From positions 372,001-436,000 of the forward strand of contig NZ_FOLG01000001.1 of assembly GCF_900112335.1 (NCBI RefSeq): DNA of 64,000 nt, read 5' to 3'. This DNA comes from Tropicimonas isoalkanivorans (GTDB lineage: Bacteria; Pseudomonadota; Alphaproteobacteria; Rhodobacterales; Rhodobacteraceae). The notes under the pieces are model-generated. The model was not told the DNA's origin, did no database searches, and worked only from the letters and a program-made list of their open reading frames with translations. The position numbers were made by a program, and so were the translations under genes. This document shows, one piece after another, positions 38,143 through 48,062 of this stretch. Position 1 is the first letter of the stretch. Each line of letters begins with the position of its first letter.

Positions 38143-39426
38143 CTAAAGCCGCTCGAAGGCGTCCCGTTGGCGGGCGGTCCAGCGGACGTCGATCGTCCAT
38201 CCGGCATCGCCCTGCCGCTCGTTCGTCACCACGTTCTGCTCGTGCAACCAGGCGTGCTTCTTGCCCTCCGAGAACGCAAGGTCGAGCGAGGTTTCGCTGC
38301 GGGCCCCGTCGAGCGCTTCGGTGATGGCGGCGACGAGGTCGTCCATCCCCTCGCCGGTCCACGCAGACAGAGTCTGCACGTCCGGCCGCCGGGACGCGAG
38401 CGTGTCGAGCGTCGGGCGCACGTCGGCGGGGACCAGGTCGATCTTGTTCCAGACCTCGATCCGGGGCGTATCGTCGGTGACGCCGAGCTCGTGCAGAATC
38501 GCCTCAACGTCCTCCGCCTGCTCTTCGGTCTCGGTGTGGCTGATGTCGCGCACGTGCACGATCAGGTCGGCCGACAGCACCTCTTCCAGCGTCGCCCGGA
38601 AGGCGGCGACGAGTTGCGTTGGCAGGTCGGAGATGAATCCCACCGTGTCCGATAGGATGACCTTTTGGCCGGTGGTGAGCGTGACGCCCCGCATTGTGGG
38701 GTCCAGCGTGGCGAAAAGCATGTCCTTCGCCAACACCTCCGCTCCTGTCAGACGGTTGAACAGGGTCGATTTGCCGGCGTTGGTGTAGCCCACCAGCGCC
38801 ACGACCGGGAATGGCACCTTGGCGCGGGAGGCACGGTGGAGCGCGCGGGTCTTCACCACCTTTTCGAGCTGGCGGCGGATGCGGGTGATCGCCTCGTCAA
38901 TGGCCCGGCGGTCGGCCTCGATCTGGGTCTCGCCCGGACCACCGACGAACCCCAGCCCGCCGCGCTGGCGTTCCAGGTGGGTCCAGGCGCGCACCAGCCG
39001 GGTACGCTGGTAGGAGAGCGCGGCCAGTTCCACCTGCAACACACCCTCGCGGGTGGCGGCGCGGTCGGCGAAGATTTCGAGAATCAGCCCGGTCCGGTCC
39101 AGAAGCTTGACGCCCCATTCCTTTTCCAGGTTGCGCTGCTGGACGGGGGTCACGGGGCCGTCGATCAGCACCAGACCGACCTCGTCGGCCTCGATACGGG
39201 CCTTCAGCTCCTCCACCTTGCCGCTGCCGAACAGCGTGCCGGGTTGCGGGGCGCGAAGGGCGACAACTGCGCTGCCCACGATGTCCAGCCCCGGCAGGGC
39301 GGCGGCGAGAGCGACAGCTTCTTCAAGCCGGGGGCCCGCAGGTCGCCGGTCGGGATCGTTGAGAATGTCGGGGTGAAGTACCAGCGCGCGCTCGGCGGGG
39401 GCCTCCCCGCTAGGGTCCTGGGTCAG
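38143..39426 (-). CDS. hflX: GTPase HflX
   Basis: A ribosome-associated GTPase of about 427 aa. The N-terminal HflX domain shows [20 protein letters not shown] and the linker [16 protein letters not shown]. The G domain has G1 [13 protein letters not shown]3 [11 protein letters not shown] and G4 NKIDLV. No ATG/GTG/TTG lies near the expected start; the best fit is CTG at 39426, overlapping the hfq stop as CTGA and yielding [20 protein letters not shown], the normal N-terminus and length. The alternative ATG at 39543 would overlap hfq by 120 bp. Confidence 0.9.
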   Translation of the reverse strand: MTQDPSGEAPAERALVLHPDILNDPDRRPAGPRLEEAVALAAALPGLDIVGSAVVALRAPQPGTLFGSGKVEELKARIEADEVGLVLIDGPVTPVQQRNLEKEWGVKLLDRTGLILEIFADRAATREGVLQVELAALSYQRTRLVRAWTHLERQRGGLGFVGGPGETQIEADRRAIDEAITRIRRQLEKVVKTRALHRASRAKVPFPVVALVGYTNAGKSTLFNRLTGAEVLAKDMLFATLDPTMRGVTLTTGQKVILSDTVGFISDLPTQLVAAFRATLEEVLSADLIVHVRDISHTETEEQAEDVEAILHELGVTDDTPRIEVWNKIDLVPADVRPTLDTLASRRPDVQTLSAWTGEGMDDLVAAITEALDGARSETSLDLAFSEGKKHAWLHEQNVVTNERQGDAGWTIDVRWTARQRDAFERL

Positions 39427-39656
39427 TCTTCGCCCTCGTACAAATTGATCGGTTGCGACGGCATGATGGTCGAGATCGCGTGCTTGTAGACAAGCTGCGA
39501 CTGTCCGTCGCGGCGCAGCAACACGCAGAAATTGTCGAACCACGTAATGACGCCCTGCAGCTTCACGCCATTGATCAAGAAGATCGTGACAGGGACCTTT
39601 GTCTTACGCACATGATTTAGGAACGCATCCTGCAAATTCTGCTTATCGGCAGCCAT
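39423..39656 (-). CDS. hfq: RNA chaperone Hfq
   Basis: A 77-aa Sm-like protein forming hexamers that pair small RNAs with mRNAs. Sm1 is [20 protein letters not shown], Sm2 includes [13 protein letters not shown] with the conserved YKHA. The acidic C-terminus is short, as is usual in alphaproteobacteria. It sits between trkH and hflX, and its stop overlaps the probable hflX start. Confidence 0.97.
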   Translation of the reverse strand: MAADKQNLQDAFLNHVRKTKVPVTIFLINGVKLQGVITWFDNFCVLLRRDGQSQLVYKHAISTIMPSQPINLYEGED

Positions 39657-39817
39657 GTCCTTGCCTTATTTTCTTATAGTTACCCGAAGGCCGTCTCTCG
39701 TTCGCGGATGCTCTTTCACCCGTTGCCGCCCACTATGGTATGGGTTCGCAGTAGATTCCAGCCCCCAAGATGCCCCTACGCAAAGACTTTTCTGCGCCTG
39801 CGGCATTGAATCCCACC

Positions 39818-41341
39818 TTATCGGCGCCAGAAGTGTGGATTCAGCAACGCCAGGATGGCGAGCGTCTCCAGACGCCCGAGCGCCATGGCGAAGGCGAGGA
39901 CGACCTTGCCCGGGTCGTTGAGCGCGGCATAGCTCACCGGGTGGTCGAGCACGACGTGCCCCGCTGGCCCGGTGGTGGACAGCGCGGCGACCGCCATCAC
40001 CATCGCCTCGTCGAAGGCAGCTCCCGCCGCGGCCAGGGCCATCGCGACGCCGGTCAGCGACAGGGCGAACAGCATGAAGAAGATCCAGGCGACATAGGCC
40101 CCCTGCCGGCGGATGTTGCGCCCCGCCGTGCCCGCCCCGCCGATGGAGGACGGATAGATCAGCCGTTCCATTTCGCGTTCGGAGTGTTTGTAGAGCGCGA
40201 AAACGCGCAGCAGCTTCACCCCGCCCGCGGTGGTGGCCACCCCGCCCCCGATCAGCGCGAGGCCGAGCAGGACCAGCCCGGGCGTCTGCAGGCCGGACCA
40301 CGCCCGTGCAACTTCCCATTCCGAACTGACGAAGCCGGCGGTGGAGAGGAACGACAGCACGCTGAACGTGGAGCCCCAGAGCACGTTCAGCGCCGAGGGG
40401 AGCGCGGCCACCGTGTCGACCTCGTAGGCGCCGATCCAGTGGCGGAGAAACAGGAAGCTCGGCACCAGGATCACCAGCACCGCGCCGATCCGCACTTCCG
40501 GGTCCTGCGCCAGATTGCGAGCACCCTTTTGCGTCAAGGCCCCGGTGAAGGTGAGGCGGGAGATGGCGAAGGCGAAAAAGAGGAAGATCAGGAACTCCCC
40601 CGCCAGCCCAGATTGGGCGTGTTCGACGCCGCCCACCGGGCTGATGCCGCTGGTGGCGAGCGTCGACATCGCGTGACAGGCGGCGGTCAACGCCTCCTCC
40701 CCCACGGCCAGCAGGCCAAGCCAGAGCGCCAGTGTGAGCCCGGCATAGATCGGCAGCAGCGTGAGGGTGAACCGCCACAGCCGTTCGCGCGGGTCGCACG
40801 CCACCAGACCGGCCGGGCGCCGCGTCAGCCGGGCGCCGCTTCCGGCGGACGTTCCGGAGTAGATGACCTCGAACCCGCCGAGGTTCATCGGTGCCATCAG
40901 CGCGAAGGCCGAGACCCAAGCCAGCAACCCGCCGAGCCACCCCACCAGCGCCCGCCACAGGTGCAGCGACGGCACCAGCCGGTCGGGCTCGAACAAGGTC
41001 GCGCCGGTGGTGGTGATCGAGGAGACCATTTCCACCCAGGCATTCATGTAGGTGGTGGAGGGAATGCGTTCGTGGAACGGCACCGCCAGAATCAGGGGCA
41101 CCAGCGTGTAGGCGGCGACCAGCCCGGCAAGGTGACTGCGCACGTGCCCGCTGTTGGCGCGGTTCGCCATGGCGACGGCGATGATGGCGCTGATGAAGAG
41201 GAACAGCATGGCCGACTGGCCAAAGACATGGGCCGTCCGCAGATCGCCGATGGCCAGCCCGTGGAGCGCCGGAACGACCATGGCGAGGGAGCCGACGCCC
41301 ATGAAGAGCACGATCAGCGGAAGATCGAACAGGCGGTTCAT
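39818..41341 (-). CDS. trkH: Trk-type potassium uptake protein TrkH
   Basis: A 507-aa membrane protein with four repeated pore regions for K+ uptake. The selectivity loops are recognisable as VSSITTTGATLF, HAMSTLATSGISPVGG, LSFLSTAGFVSS and AVAALSTTGPAG. The GGGVATTAGGVKLLRV stretch is also conserved. The start MNRLFDLPLIVL gives the family length; a longer reading overlaps trkA. It follows trkA by 13 bases and works with that NAD-binding regulator. Confidence 0.93.
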   Translation of the reverse strand: MNRLFDLPLIVLFMGVGSLAMVVPALHGLAIGDLRTAHVFGQSAMLFLFISAIIAVAMANRANSGHVRSHLAGLVAAYTLVPLILAVPFHERIPSTTYMNAWVEMVSSITTTGATLFEPDRLVPSLHLWRALVGWLGGLLAWVSAFALMAPMNLGGFEVIYSGTSAGSGARLTRRPAGLVACDPRERLWRFTLTLLPIYAGLTLALWLGLLAVGEEALTAACHAMSTLATSGISPVGGVEHAQSGLAGEFLIFLFFAFAISRLTFTGALTQKGARNLAQDPEVRIGAVLVILVPSFLFLRHWIGAYEVDTVAALPSALNVLWGSTFSVLSFLSTAGFVSSEWEVARAWSGLQTPGLVLLGLALIGGGVATTAGGVKLLRVFALYKHSEREMERLIYPSSIGGAGTAGRNIRRQGAYVAWIFFMLFALSLTGVAMALAAAGAAFDEAMVMAVAALSTTGPAGHVVLDHPVSYAALNDPGKVVLAFAMALGRLETLAILALLNPHFWRR

Positions 41342-41354
41342 GGCGCGGCCGGAG

Positions 41355-42731
41355 TCAGAAGAAGTCGATGGAGACCTGCAGCAAGCGCTCCACCTCCGGA
41401 ACATCGTCGGCCATGGCGAAGATGAGCACGATGTCGCCTTCGAGGATGCGCGTCGCCCCGTTCGGCATCATGATCTCGTCCCCGCGCTTGATTGCGCCGA
41501 GCAGCGCCCCTTCGGGGAAGTCCACCTCCCGCAGGCGCCGGCCGGAGATCGGCGAGGTGGACAGCACCTGCGCCTCGATCACCTCCGCCTCCGCATCGCC
41601 GATGGAATAGACCCCGCGGACGCGCCCGTGGCGGATATGGCGCAGGATCGAGCTGACCGTGGTGGCGCGCGGGTTGACGTAGGCGTCGATTCCCAGCGGC
41701 TCCATCAGGTTCACAAGCGTCGGATCGTTGACCAGAGCGATGGACATCTTGCAGCCCGCCGATTTGGCGCGCACCGCCGCGAGAAGATTCACCTTGTCGT
41801 CGTCCGTCACGCAGACCACGGCATCGGCGCGGTCCACGCTGGCCTCCGACAGGACCTCGTTGTCCATGCCGTCGCCGTGCAGGACGATGGTGCGTTCCAG
41901 CGCGTCAGCGGCGCGCTCCGCTCGGGAGCGGTCCATTTCGATCACACGTGCCCGGATCCGCTGCTCCCCGGCCTCCAGCGCCCGGGCGACGGCAAGGCCG
42001 ACGTTGCCCGCGCCGATGATCACAACCCGTTCCTGCCGGTGGACGGTCTTGCCGAAGATCTCCAGCGTCCGGTTCACGTCCAGCCGGTGAGTGGCGACAT
42101 AGACCTGATCGTTGACGAAAAGCTGGTCTTCCGGCTCGGGCGAGAACAGCCGCCCCTCCCGCCGCACGCCCACCACCATGGCGCGCAAGGTCGAGAACAG
42201 GTCGGTGAGCTGGCGGAGCGGGGTGTGCAGGACGGGGCAGTCCGGGTCGAGCTGGATGCCCAGCAGTTGCACCTCGTCGTCGAGAAAGCTCTCGGTGTCG
42301 AAGGTGGCGGGCGCGGCGATCCGTTGCAGGGCCGCTTCGGCCACCTCGCGCTCGGGGCTGATCACCACGTCGATGGGCATGTGATCGCGCTTGTAGAGAT
42401 CGCGATAGATCGCCTCCAGGTAGGACTGCGCACGCAGACGCGCGATCTTGCGAGTCACGCCAAAGATCGAGTGGGCCACCTGGCAAGTGACCATGTTGAC
42501 CTCGTCCGAATGCGTCGCGGCGATGACCATGTCGGCATCGCGCGCCCCTGCCCGGTCGAGCACGTCGGGATAGCTGGCGAACCCGGCGATGCCGGCCACA
42601 TCCAGTGTGTCGGTCGCCCGACGCACAAGCACCGGGTTGTTATCGACCACCGTTACGTCGTTCTTCTCGCTGGCAAGATGCCGGGCGATCTGCCAGCCGA
42701 CCTGGCCCGCCCCGCAGATGATGACCTTCAT
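41355..42731 (-). CDS. trkA: Trk system potassium transport regulator TrkA
   Basis: A 458-aa cytoplasmic protein with two RCK-N Rossmann domains (MKVIICGAGQVGWQIARHL and VVIIGAGNVGLAVARAL) each followed by a TrkA-C domain. It binds NAD(H) and ATP and gates TrkH. The order ntrX-trkA-trkH-hfq is common in alphaproteobacteria. It begins 158 bp after the ntrX stop, so it may have its own promoter in 42732-42889. Confidence 0.95.
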   Translation of the reverse strand: MKVIICGAGQVGWQIARHLASEKNDVTVVDNNPVLVRRATDTLDVAGIAGFASYPDVLDRAGARDADMVIAATHSDEVNMVTCQVAHSIFGVTRKIARLRAQSYLEAIYRDLYKRDHMPIDVVISPEREVAEAALQRIAAPATFDTESFLDDEVQLLGIQLDPDCPVLHTPLRQLTDLFSTLRAMVVGVRREGRLFSPEPEDQLFVNDQVYVATHRLDVNRTLEIFGKTVHRQERVVIIGAGNVGLAVARALEAGEQRIRARVIEMDRSRAERAADALERTIVLHGDGMDNEVLSEASVDRADAVVCVTDDDKVNLLAAVRAKSAGCKMSIALVNDPTLVNLMEPLGIDAYVNPRATTVSSILRHIRHGRVRGVYSIGDAEAEVIEAQVLSTSPISGRRLREVDFPEGALLGAIKRGDEIMMPNGATRILEGDIVLIFAMADDVPEVERLLQVSIDFF

Positions 42732-42889
42732 CGCCCCGGCCTATGAAATCGCAGTTGGCACAGGGATGGCAGAGCGCGGGGCGGGCGTCAACGGGCGCAC
42801 GGAGGATACTGTTTCCGCATTTGTTCCGCCGGGCGTGGTCGTCCGGCGGAACTCTGGACGTTGGGTGAGGCCGCGCGCCGCTGAGCCCC

Positions 42890-44302
42890 CTACTCCGCCG
42901 CCTGGGATGCCTCCTCGATATGGGCGACGCGGGTGCCGGCCTTGGAGGACGTCACGACGCCGAGGGACTTCAGCTTGCGGTGGAGCGCCGAGCGTTCCAT
43001 GCCGACGAACGTGGCGGTGCGGCTGATGTTGCCGCCGAAGCGGTTGATCTGGGTGAGCAGGTACTCCCGTTCGAACAGCTCGCGCGCCTCTCGCAGGGGC
43101 AGTGTCGCCAAGGCGCCGGAGAGCACCACGCGCCCGTCGTCCCCGTCGCTGCGGTCGGCGCCCTCGAGTTCGCGCACACCGATCGGTGCGGAACCTTCGC
43201 CGAGGATCAATACGCGCTCGATCACGTTCTTCAGCTGCCGGACGTTGCCGGGCAGGTGCATGGTCTGCAGCAGCGCTTCCGCCTCCTCGCTCAGCGACCG
43301 GAGCGGCAGGCCCTGGGTCGAGTTGAGGTTGGAGATGAAGTGGTTCGCGAGCTCCGGAATGTCCTCCCGCCGTTCGTCGAGCCCGGGCACGCGGATCGGC
43401 ACGACGTTCAGGCGATGGTACAGCTCCTGGCGGAAGTTGCCGGCGGCGATCTCGCTTTCAAGATCGCGGTTGGTGGAGGAGATCACGCGAATGTCCACGC
43501 GCACCTTGTCCGAGCCGCCGACGCGCTGAAACTGCTGGTCGACCAGCACGCGCAGGATCTTGGACTGGGTGCCGAGCGGCATGTCGGCCACTTCGTCGAA
43601 GTAGAGGACGCCGCCGTGCGCCTCCTCCAGCAGACCGGGCTCGACGCCGCGGTCCATACCCTCGCGGCCGAACAGGACTTCTTCCATGCGCTCGGGTTCG
43701 ATGGAGGCCGAATTGACGGACACGAACGGCCCGTCCGCGCGGTTGGAGTTGGCGTGGATGAAGCGCGCGGCGACCTCCTTGCCGGCGCCGGCCGGGCCGG
43801 TCAGCATGACCCGGCCATTGGAGCGGGTCACCTTTTCAAGCTGCGCCTTCAAGGCCTTGAAGGCGGCACTTGAGCCGACCATCTCCGAGGTGGAGACGTC
43901 CTTGCGACGCAGTTCGGTGTTCTCCCGGCGCAGCCGCGAGGTTTCCATCGCGCGCCGGATCACCACCATGAGCTGGTCGATGTTGAACGGCTTCTCGATG
44001 AAGTCGTAGGCACCCTGCTTGATGGCCGCCACGGCGATCTCGATATTGCCGTGACCGGAAATGATGACCACCGGGATCTCCGGCCGGTCCCGCTTGACCG
44101 ACTTGAGAATGTCGATGCCGTCCATCTTGCTGTCCTTCAGCCAGATGTCGAGGATCATCAGCGCCGGGGGCTCCTCGCTGATCGAATTCATGCATTCCTC
44201 GGAGTTCGCCGCCAGTCGGACGGTAAACCCTTCGTCGCGCAGAATATCTCCGATCAGTTCCCGGATGTCGCGCTCGTCGTCTGTGATAAGAATGTCGCCC
44301 AT
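42890..44302 (-). CDS. ntrX: Response regulator NtrX (AAA+ type, no GAFTGA loop)
   Basis: A 470-aa partner of the NtrY kinase. The receiver domain has phospho-acceptor Asp52 (LMILDIWLKDSKMDG). The AAA+ domain has a variant Walker A GPAGAGKEVAARF, Walker B GGVLYFDEVADMPL and the sensor region HLPGNVRQLKN; a Fis-type helix-turn-helix ends the protein (NISRTATFVGMERSALHRKL). The loop that contacts sigma-54 (GAFTGA) is absent: LFGREGMDRGVEPGLLEEA occupies that place. The start MGDILITDDE is preferred over an upstream in-frame ATG. Controls nitrogen- and redox-related genes in relatives. Confidence 0.93.
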   Translation of the reverse strand: MGDILITDDERDIRELIGDILRDEGFTVRLAANSEECMNSISEEPPALMILDIWLKDSKMDGIDILKSVKRDRPEIPVVIISGHGNIEIAVAAIKQGAYDFIEKPFNIDQLMVVIRRAMETSRLRRENTELRRKDVSTSEMVGSSAAFKALKAQLEKVTRSNGRVMLTGPAGAGKEVAARFIHANSNRADGPFVSVNSASIEPERMEEVLFGREGMDRGVEPGLLEEAHGGVLYFDEVADMPLGTQSKILRVLVDQQFQRVGGSDKVRVDIRVISSTNRDLESEIAAGNFRQELYHRLNVVPIRVPGLDERREDIPELANHFISNLNSTQGLPLRSLSEEAEALLQTMHLPGNVRQLKNVIERVLILGEGSAPIGVRELEGADRSDGDDGRVVLSGALATLPLREARELFEREYLLTQINRFGGNISRTATFVGMERSALHRKLKSLGVVTSSKAGTRVAHIEEASQAAE

Positions 44303-44326
44303 ATACCTGATCTCCCTCAAGTTTTC

Positions 44327-46585
44327 TCACTCAGCCGCTTGGCCGAGCCGGGCTGCGCAAGGCAGCCGTATTTCCGCCATCGCGCCATGATGCGCGTTGC
44401 CTTCGAACGTCGGCGCGTCTTTCAGCTCGAGCGTGCCGCCGTGTTCCTCAATGATCTTCTTGACGATGGGCAGGCCGAGGCCGGTGCCCTTCGCGCGCGT
44501 CGTTACATAGGGCTCGAACAACCGTCCCCGGTCTTCCGGCAGGCCAATGCCGTTGTCGGCGATCCGGATGACGGCCTGCGTTCCGTCTTGCTGCAGGCTG
44601 ACTCGGATCTCCGGAACGAAACCTTCCGGCACTCCACTTTCTTCCAGACTTTCAATGGCTTCACCGCCATTCTTTATTAAGTTCGTCAACGCCTGACCGA
44701 TCATCGTCTCGTCCACGAGAACCGGCGTGGAATCCTCGGGCAGATCGCAGTGCAGCGCGTCGCCGAGTTGCTGGCGCTGAAGTGTGACCGCATCACGGAC
44801 CAGCTTGGTCAGGTCGGTATCCTTGCGGTCGGGCTCCGGCATGCGGGCGAACTTGGAGAATTCGTCCACGATGCGGCGAAGGTCGTTGGTCTGGCGCACG
44901 ATGACGTCGGTCATGGAAGCCAGGGTCTCGGCATCCTCGTCGTCGAGCTTGCGCGAGAACTTCCGCTTGAGCCGTTCGGCGGAAAGCTGAATGGGCGTGA
45001 GCGGGTTCTTGATCTCGTGCGCGATGCGCCGGGCCACGTCGCCCCAGGCCGCCGTCCGTTGGGCCGTCACAAGCTCGGTCACGTCGTCGAAGGCCACCAC
45101 GTAGCCTTCCAACTCGCCGCCAACCGATCGCCGCTCGGCCAGCCGCACCAGCAGCGTCTCTTGCTTGCCGTCGCGGGTCAGCCGGATCTCTTCCTGGGTT
45201 TCGCTGCGGTCGTCGGCCCGGAGCCGCGCCAGCAGCCCGGCGAATTCGGGCACCGCCTTGGCTAGGGCGGCGTGCTTGTCGCCCGCGCTCTCCCCCATCC
45301 GGAGCAGGCGCATGGCGGCGGGGTTCATGAAGTCCACGCGGCCCTCGGGGTCGAGCCCGATGACCCCCGCGGTGATGGAGGTGAGGACCGTCTCGAACAG
45401 CCGCCGGCGCGCCTCGATCTGAGCGTTGTTTTCCAGAAGCGTCTGCCGCTGGGCGCTCAACTGGCGGGTCATCTGGTTGAAGACGCGGCCAAGGGTTGCG
45501 ATCTCGTCGTCGCCTTGTTCCTCGCGGACCTGAACCGTGAGGTCGCCCTTGCCGACATCGGCGGCCGCGGCGGCGAGTTGGCCGATCGGCCGCGACAGCC
45601 GCTCCGCCAACCACAGGCCAAGCCAGATCGCGGCGAGGATCAGGATGAGGGCGAAGCCGATGTAGAGCAGCGAAAATTCGAACAGGATGCGACCGCGTTC
45701 GTTTTCGAGCTGGTTGTAGAGCCGGACGGACTCCTGCGTCTCGTCCAGCAGCGAGAGGATGTCTCCATCGACTTCCCGGCTGACGTAGAGGTAGCGGTCG
45801 GCGAAGGAGTCCAGCTTCACGAGGGCGCGGAACTCGTTGATGTCCCAATCCTCGATCATCACCGTTTCGCCGGCCTCGGCACGGGCGAATGTACCCGGGG
45901 CGGGCTGCTCGTAGTCGAAGAGGTAGGACCGCTCCCCACGCGAGCGGAGTTGGCCGGAGGAGTCGATCACATAGGCTTCGCGCAGGCCGCGCTGGATCTG
46001 GGCCTGGCCCTGGGTCAGGAGCTGGCGCACCTCGCCGTCGGAAAGGCCGAGCGACAGGCCGCTGGCCGCGTCGATATAGGCGGCGAGGCCTTGAGCGTCC
46101 TGCCGGAGGGCAAGCACTTCCTCCTGCTCATAGGCCTCGGCAGCGGAGAGCGAGGCGCCGACCACGTTGCGCACGCGGTCGGAGAACCACCCTTCGAGCC
46201 CGATGTTGATGGTAAGACCGGCGAAGATGGCGACGAGCACGGCGGGGGTCAGCGCGATCAGCGCGAAGACGCCGGTCAGGCGCAGGTGAAGCTTGGAGCC
46301 GGCTGAATCCCTGCGCCGGGCTGCGACCATGGCCATCACCCGGCGCAGCACCAACGTCGCCACGGCGAGGATGTAGACCAGGTCCGTCAGAAGGATCATG
46401 CGCAGCGTGGGAGAGGAGACCCCCTCGCCCAGCGGGCCGAGCATTACGAAGGTCAGGACCACCAGAACAGGACCGAGGACGACAAGCGTAAGCGCCGCTG
46501 TCGTCTGGACCCTGCGCCGGCGCCTGAGCCGGATCAGGTATTCCCAATTGAGCCGCCTGGTGCTGCCTGCCAAGCTTCGCCTCAT
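44327..46585 (-). CDS. ntrY: Sensor histidine kinase NtrY
   Basis: A 752-aa membrane kinase. Two N-terminal helices and a third at about residues 90-130, a periplasmic domain of about 150 residues, a fourth helix, a HAMP domain (RLSRPIGQLAAAAADVG), a PAS domain (FETVLTSITAGVIGLDPEGR), the H box [20 protein letters not shown] and the ATP-binding N, G1 and G2 boxes (NLIKNGGEAIE, IADNGIGLPED, GTGLGLPIVKKI). It phosphorylates NtrX, encoded 24 bases downstream. Confidence 0.95.
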   Translation of the reverse strand: MRRSLAGSTRRLNWEYLIRLRRRRRVQTTAALTLVVLGPVLVVLTFVMLGPLGEGVSSPTLRMILLTDLVYILAVATLVLRRVMAMVAARRRDSAGSKLHLRLTGVFALIALTPAVLVAIFAGLTINIGLEGWFSDRVRNVVGASLSAAEAYEQEEVLALRQDAQGLAAYIDAASGLSLGLSDGEVRQLLTQGQAQIQRGLREAYVIDSSGQLRSRGERSYLFDYEQPAPGTFARAEAGETVMIEDWDINEFRALVKLDSFADRYLYVSREVDGDILSLLDETQESVRLYNQLENERGRILFEFSLLYIGFALILILAAIWLGLWLAERLSRPIGQLAAAAADVGKGDLTVQVREEQGDDEIATLGRVFNQMTRQLSAQRQTLLENNAQIEARRRLFETVLTSITAGVIGLDPEGRVDFMNPAAMRLLRMGESAGDKHAALAKAVPEFAGLLARLRADDRSETQEEIRLTRDGKQETLLVRLAERRSVGGELEGYVVAFDDVTELVTAQRTAAWGDVARRIAHEIKNPLTPIQLSAERLKRKFSRKLDDEDAETLASMTDVIVRQTNDLRRIVDEFSKFARMPEPDRKDTDLTKLVRDAVTLQRQQLGDALHCDLPEDSTPVLVDETMIGQALTNLIKNGGEAIESLEESGVPEGFVPEIRVSLQQDGTQAVIRIADNGIGLPEDRGRLFEPYVTTRAKGTGLGLPIVKKIIEEHGGTLELKDAPTFEGNAHHGAMAEIRLPCAARLGQAAE

Positions 46586-46591
46586 GTGTTT

Positions 46592-46663
46592 GCGCCACGG
46601 AACCCCACGGGGTCCTGTGGCGCGACCGCCATATTCCGTGATCGTTGCGGGGGCGTGCCCCCG
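46592..46663 (-). other. Two hairpins between ntrC and ntrY
   Basis: A bulged stem of GCGCCAC/GTGGCGC with inner CCCC/GGGG pairing spans 46592-46623, and a perfect CGGGGGC/GCCCCCG stem spans 46648-46663. They fill most of the 100-bp gap between ntrC and ntrY on the minus-strand message. Neither has a T run, so they may be RNA-processing or stability elements, or a leaky stop after ntrBC. Confidence 0.4.
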
Positions 46664-46685
46664 ATGCCACGGCTCTGTTGCGGTT

Positions 46686-48059
46686 TTACATCAATTTGCG
46701 GCGGCGTGTCACGCGAATATCGAGGTCTGTAATCTTCTTGCGCAAAGTATTGCGATTGATCCCGAGCAGATCGGCGCATTTCGCCTGATTTCCGCCAGTT
46801 GCGTCGAGCGCGATCTCGATCAGCGGAATCTCCACTTCCCGCAAAATCCGCTGGTAGAGCCCCGGCGGCGGCAAAACACCGCCGTGCAGATCGAAGTACC
46901 GGCGGAGGTGCTTCGCGACGGAGGCGGAGAGCTTTTCGGTATCGCCACCGCCCACCAGCGGTTCGATTTCCGGCTGGTTGCCCAGCACCATCTCGACCTC
47001 CGCGCGGCCGATCTCCTCCTCGGACGAGGTGAAGACGAGCCTGCGGATGGTGTTCTCGAGTTGGCGCACATTACCGGGCCAAGAATAGGCGCGGATCAGT
47101 TCCATTGCCTGCGGCGAGAAGCGACGCGTGCCAGTGCCGTCCCGTTCGGCGCGGGCCAGGAAGTGCTCCGCCAGAAGCGGGATGTCGTCCACCCGCTCGC
47201 GCAGGGACGGCACGTTCAGCGTCACCCCGCTCAGGCGGTAGAACAGGTCCTGCCGGAAGGCGCCGGATTCCATTTTCTGCATCAGGTTGCCCTGACAGGT
47301 GGCCATCACGCGCGGCGCAGTGTCGGAGAGCGCGTCGAGCATGCGGACGATGCGGCCCTGCGTTTCCGGCTCCAGGTCCGCGACCTCGTCGAACAGGACC
47401 GAGCCGCCCCGCGCCTTGGCGAGTACGGTGGCCGGCCCGTCGATGGCGGCCATCTCCTCGGCCCCGGCCACCACGAAGGGCAGCGTGCGGCGGTCGGAGA
47501 AGTCGTGGATGGCGCGGGCGATGAGCGATTTGCCGGTTCCGGATTCGCCGGTGATGAGCACGGCGAGATCGGTGTTCATCACGCGCGCCACGAGGCGATA
47601 GAGCGCCTGCATGACCGGGGTGCGGCCGACCAGCGGCAGGTCGTCCGACTCGCCCGACGGCTCCCCGGAGGACGGCCGCGTCGCGGGTGCGCGCCGCTTG
47701 GTCTCGAGCGCCTTGGAGGCGCGCTTCATGAGGTCCGGCAGGTCGAACGGTTTCGGCAGGTAATCGTAGGCATCCGCCTCCGCTGCCTGGATCGCCGTCA
47801 TGATCGTGTTCTGCGCGGAGATCACGATGACCGGCAGGCCGGGGCGTTCCTCCGCGATCTTGGGGAGCGTTTCCAGCCCGTTGCCGTCGGGCATGATGAC
47901 GTCGGAAATGACGAGATCCCCCTTCCCTTCCTCGACCCACCGCATGAGCGTGACAAGCGAGGAGGTGGCGTGCACCTTGCACCCTGCGCGGGTCAGCGCC
48001 TGGGTGAGAACGGTGCGGATCGTGCGGTCGTCGTCGGCGACAAGAACGGTGCCATCCAT
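46686..48059 (-). CDS. ntrC: Nitrogen regulator NtrC (no GAFTGA loop)
   Basis: A 457-aa response regulator partner of NtrB. Receiver Asp53 ([15 protein letters not shown]), Walker [17 protein letters not shown], Walker [31 protein letters not shown], and a C-terminal Fis-type helix-turn-helix ([20 protein letters not shown]). The region between Walker A and [20 protein letters not shown], is short and lacks GAFTGA. Rhodobacter capsulatus NtrC is known to lack it and to act with the housekeeping sigma factor. Starts 3 bases after ntrB. Confidence 0.95.
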   Translation of the reverse strand: MDGTVLVADDDRTIRTVLTQALTRAGCKVHATSSLVTLMRWVEEGKGDLVISDVIMPDGNGLETLPKIAEERPGLPVIVISAQNTIMTAIQAAEADAYDYLPKPFDLPDLMKRASKALETKRRAPATRPSSGEPSGESDDLPLVGRTPVMQALYRLVARVMNTDLAVLITGESGTGKSLIARAIHDFSDRRTLPFVVAGAEEMAAIDGPATVLAKARGGSVLFDEVADLEPETQGRIVRMLDALSDTAPRVMATCQGNLMQKMESGAFRQDLFYRLSGVTLNVPSLRERVDDIPLLAEHFLARAERDGTGTRRFSPQAMELIRAYSWPGNVRQLENTIRRLVFTSSEEEIGRAEVEMVLGNQPEIEPLVGGGDTEKLSASVAKHLRRYFDLHGGVLPPPGLYQRILREVEIPLIEIALDATGGNQAKCADLLGINRNTLRKKITDLDIRVTRRRKLM

Positions 48060-48062
48060 CTA

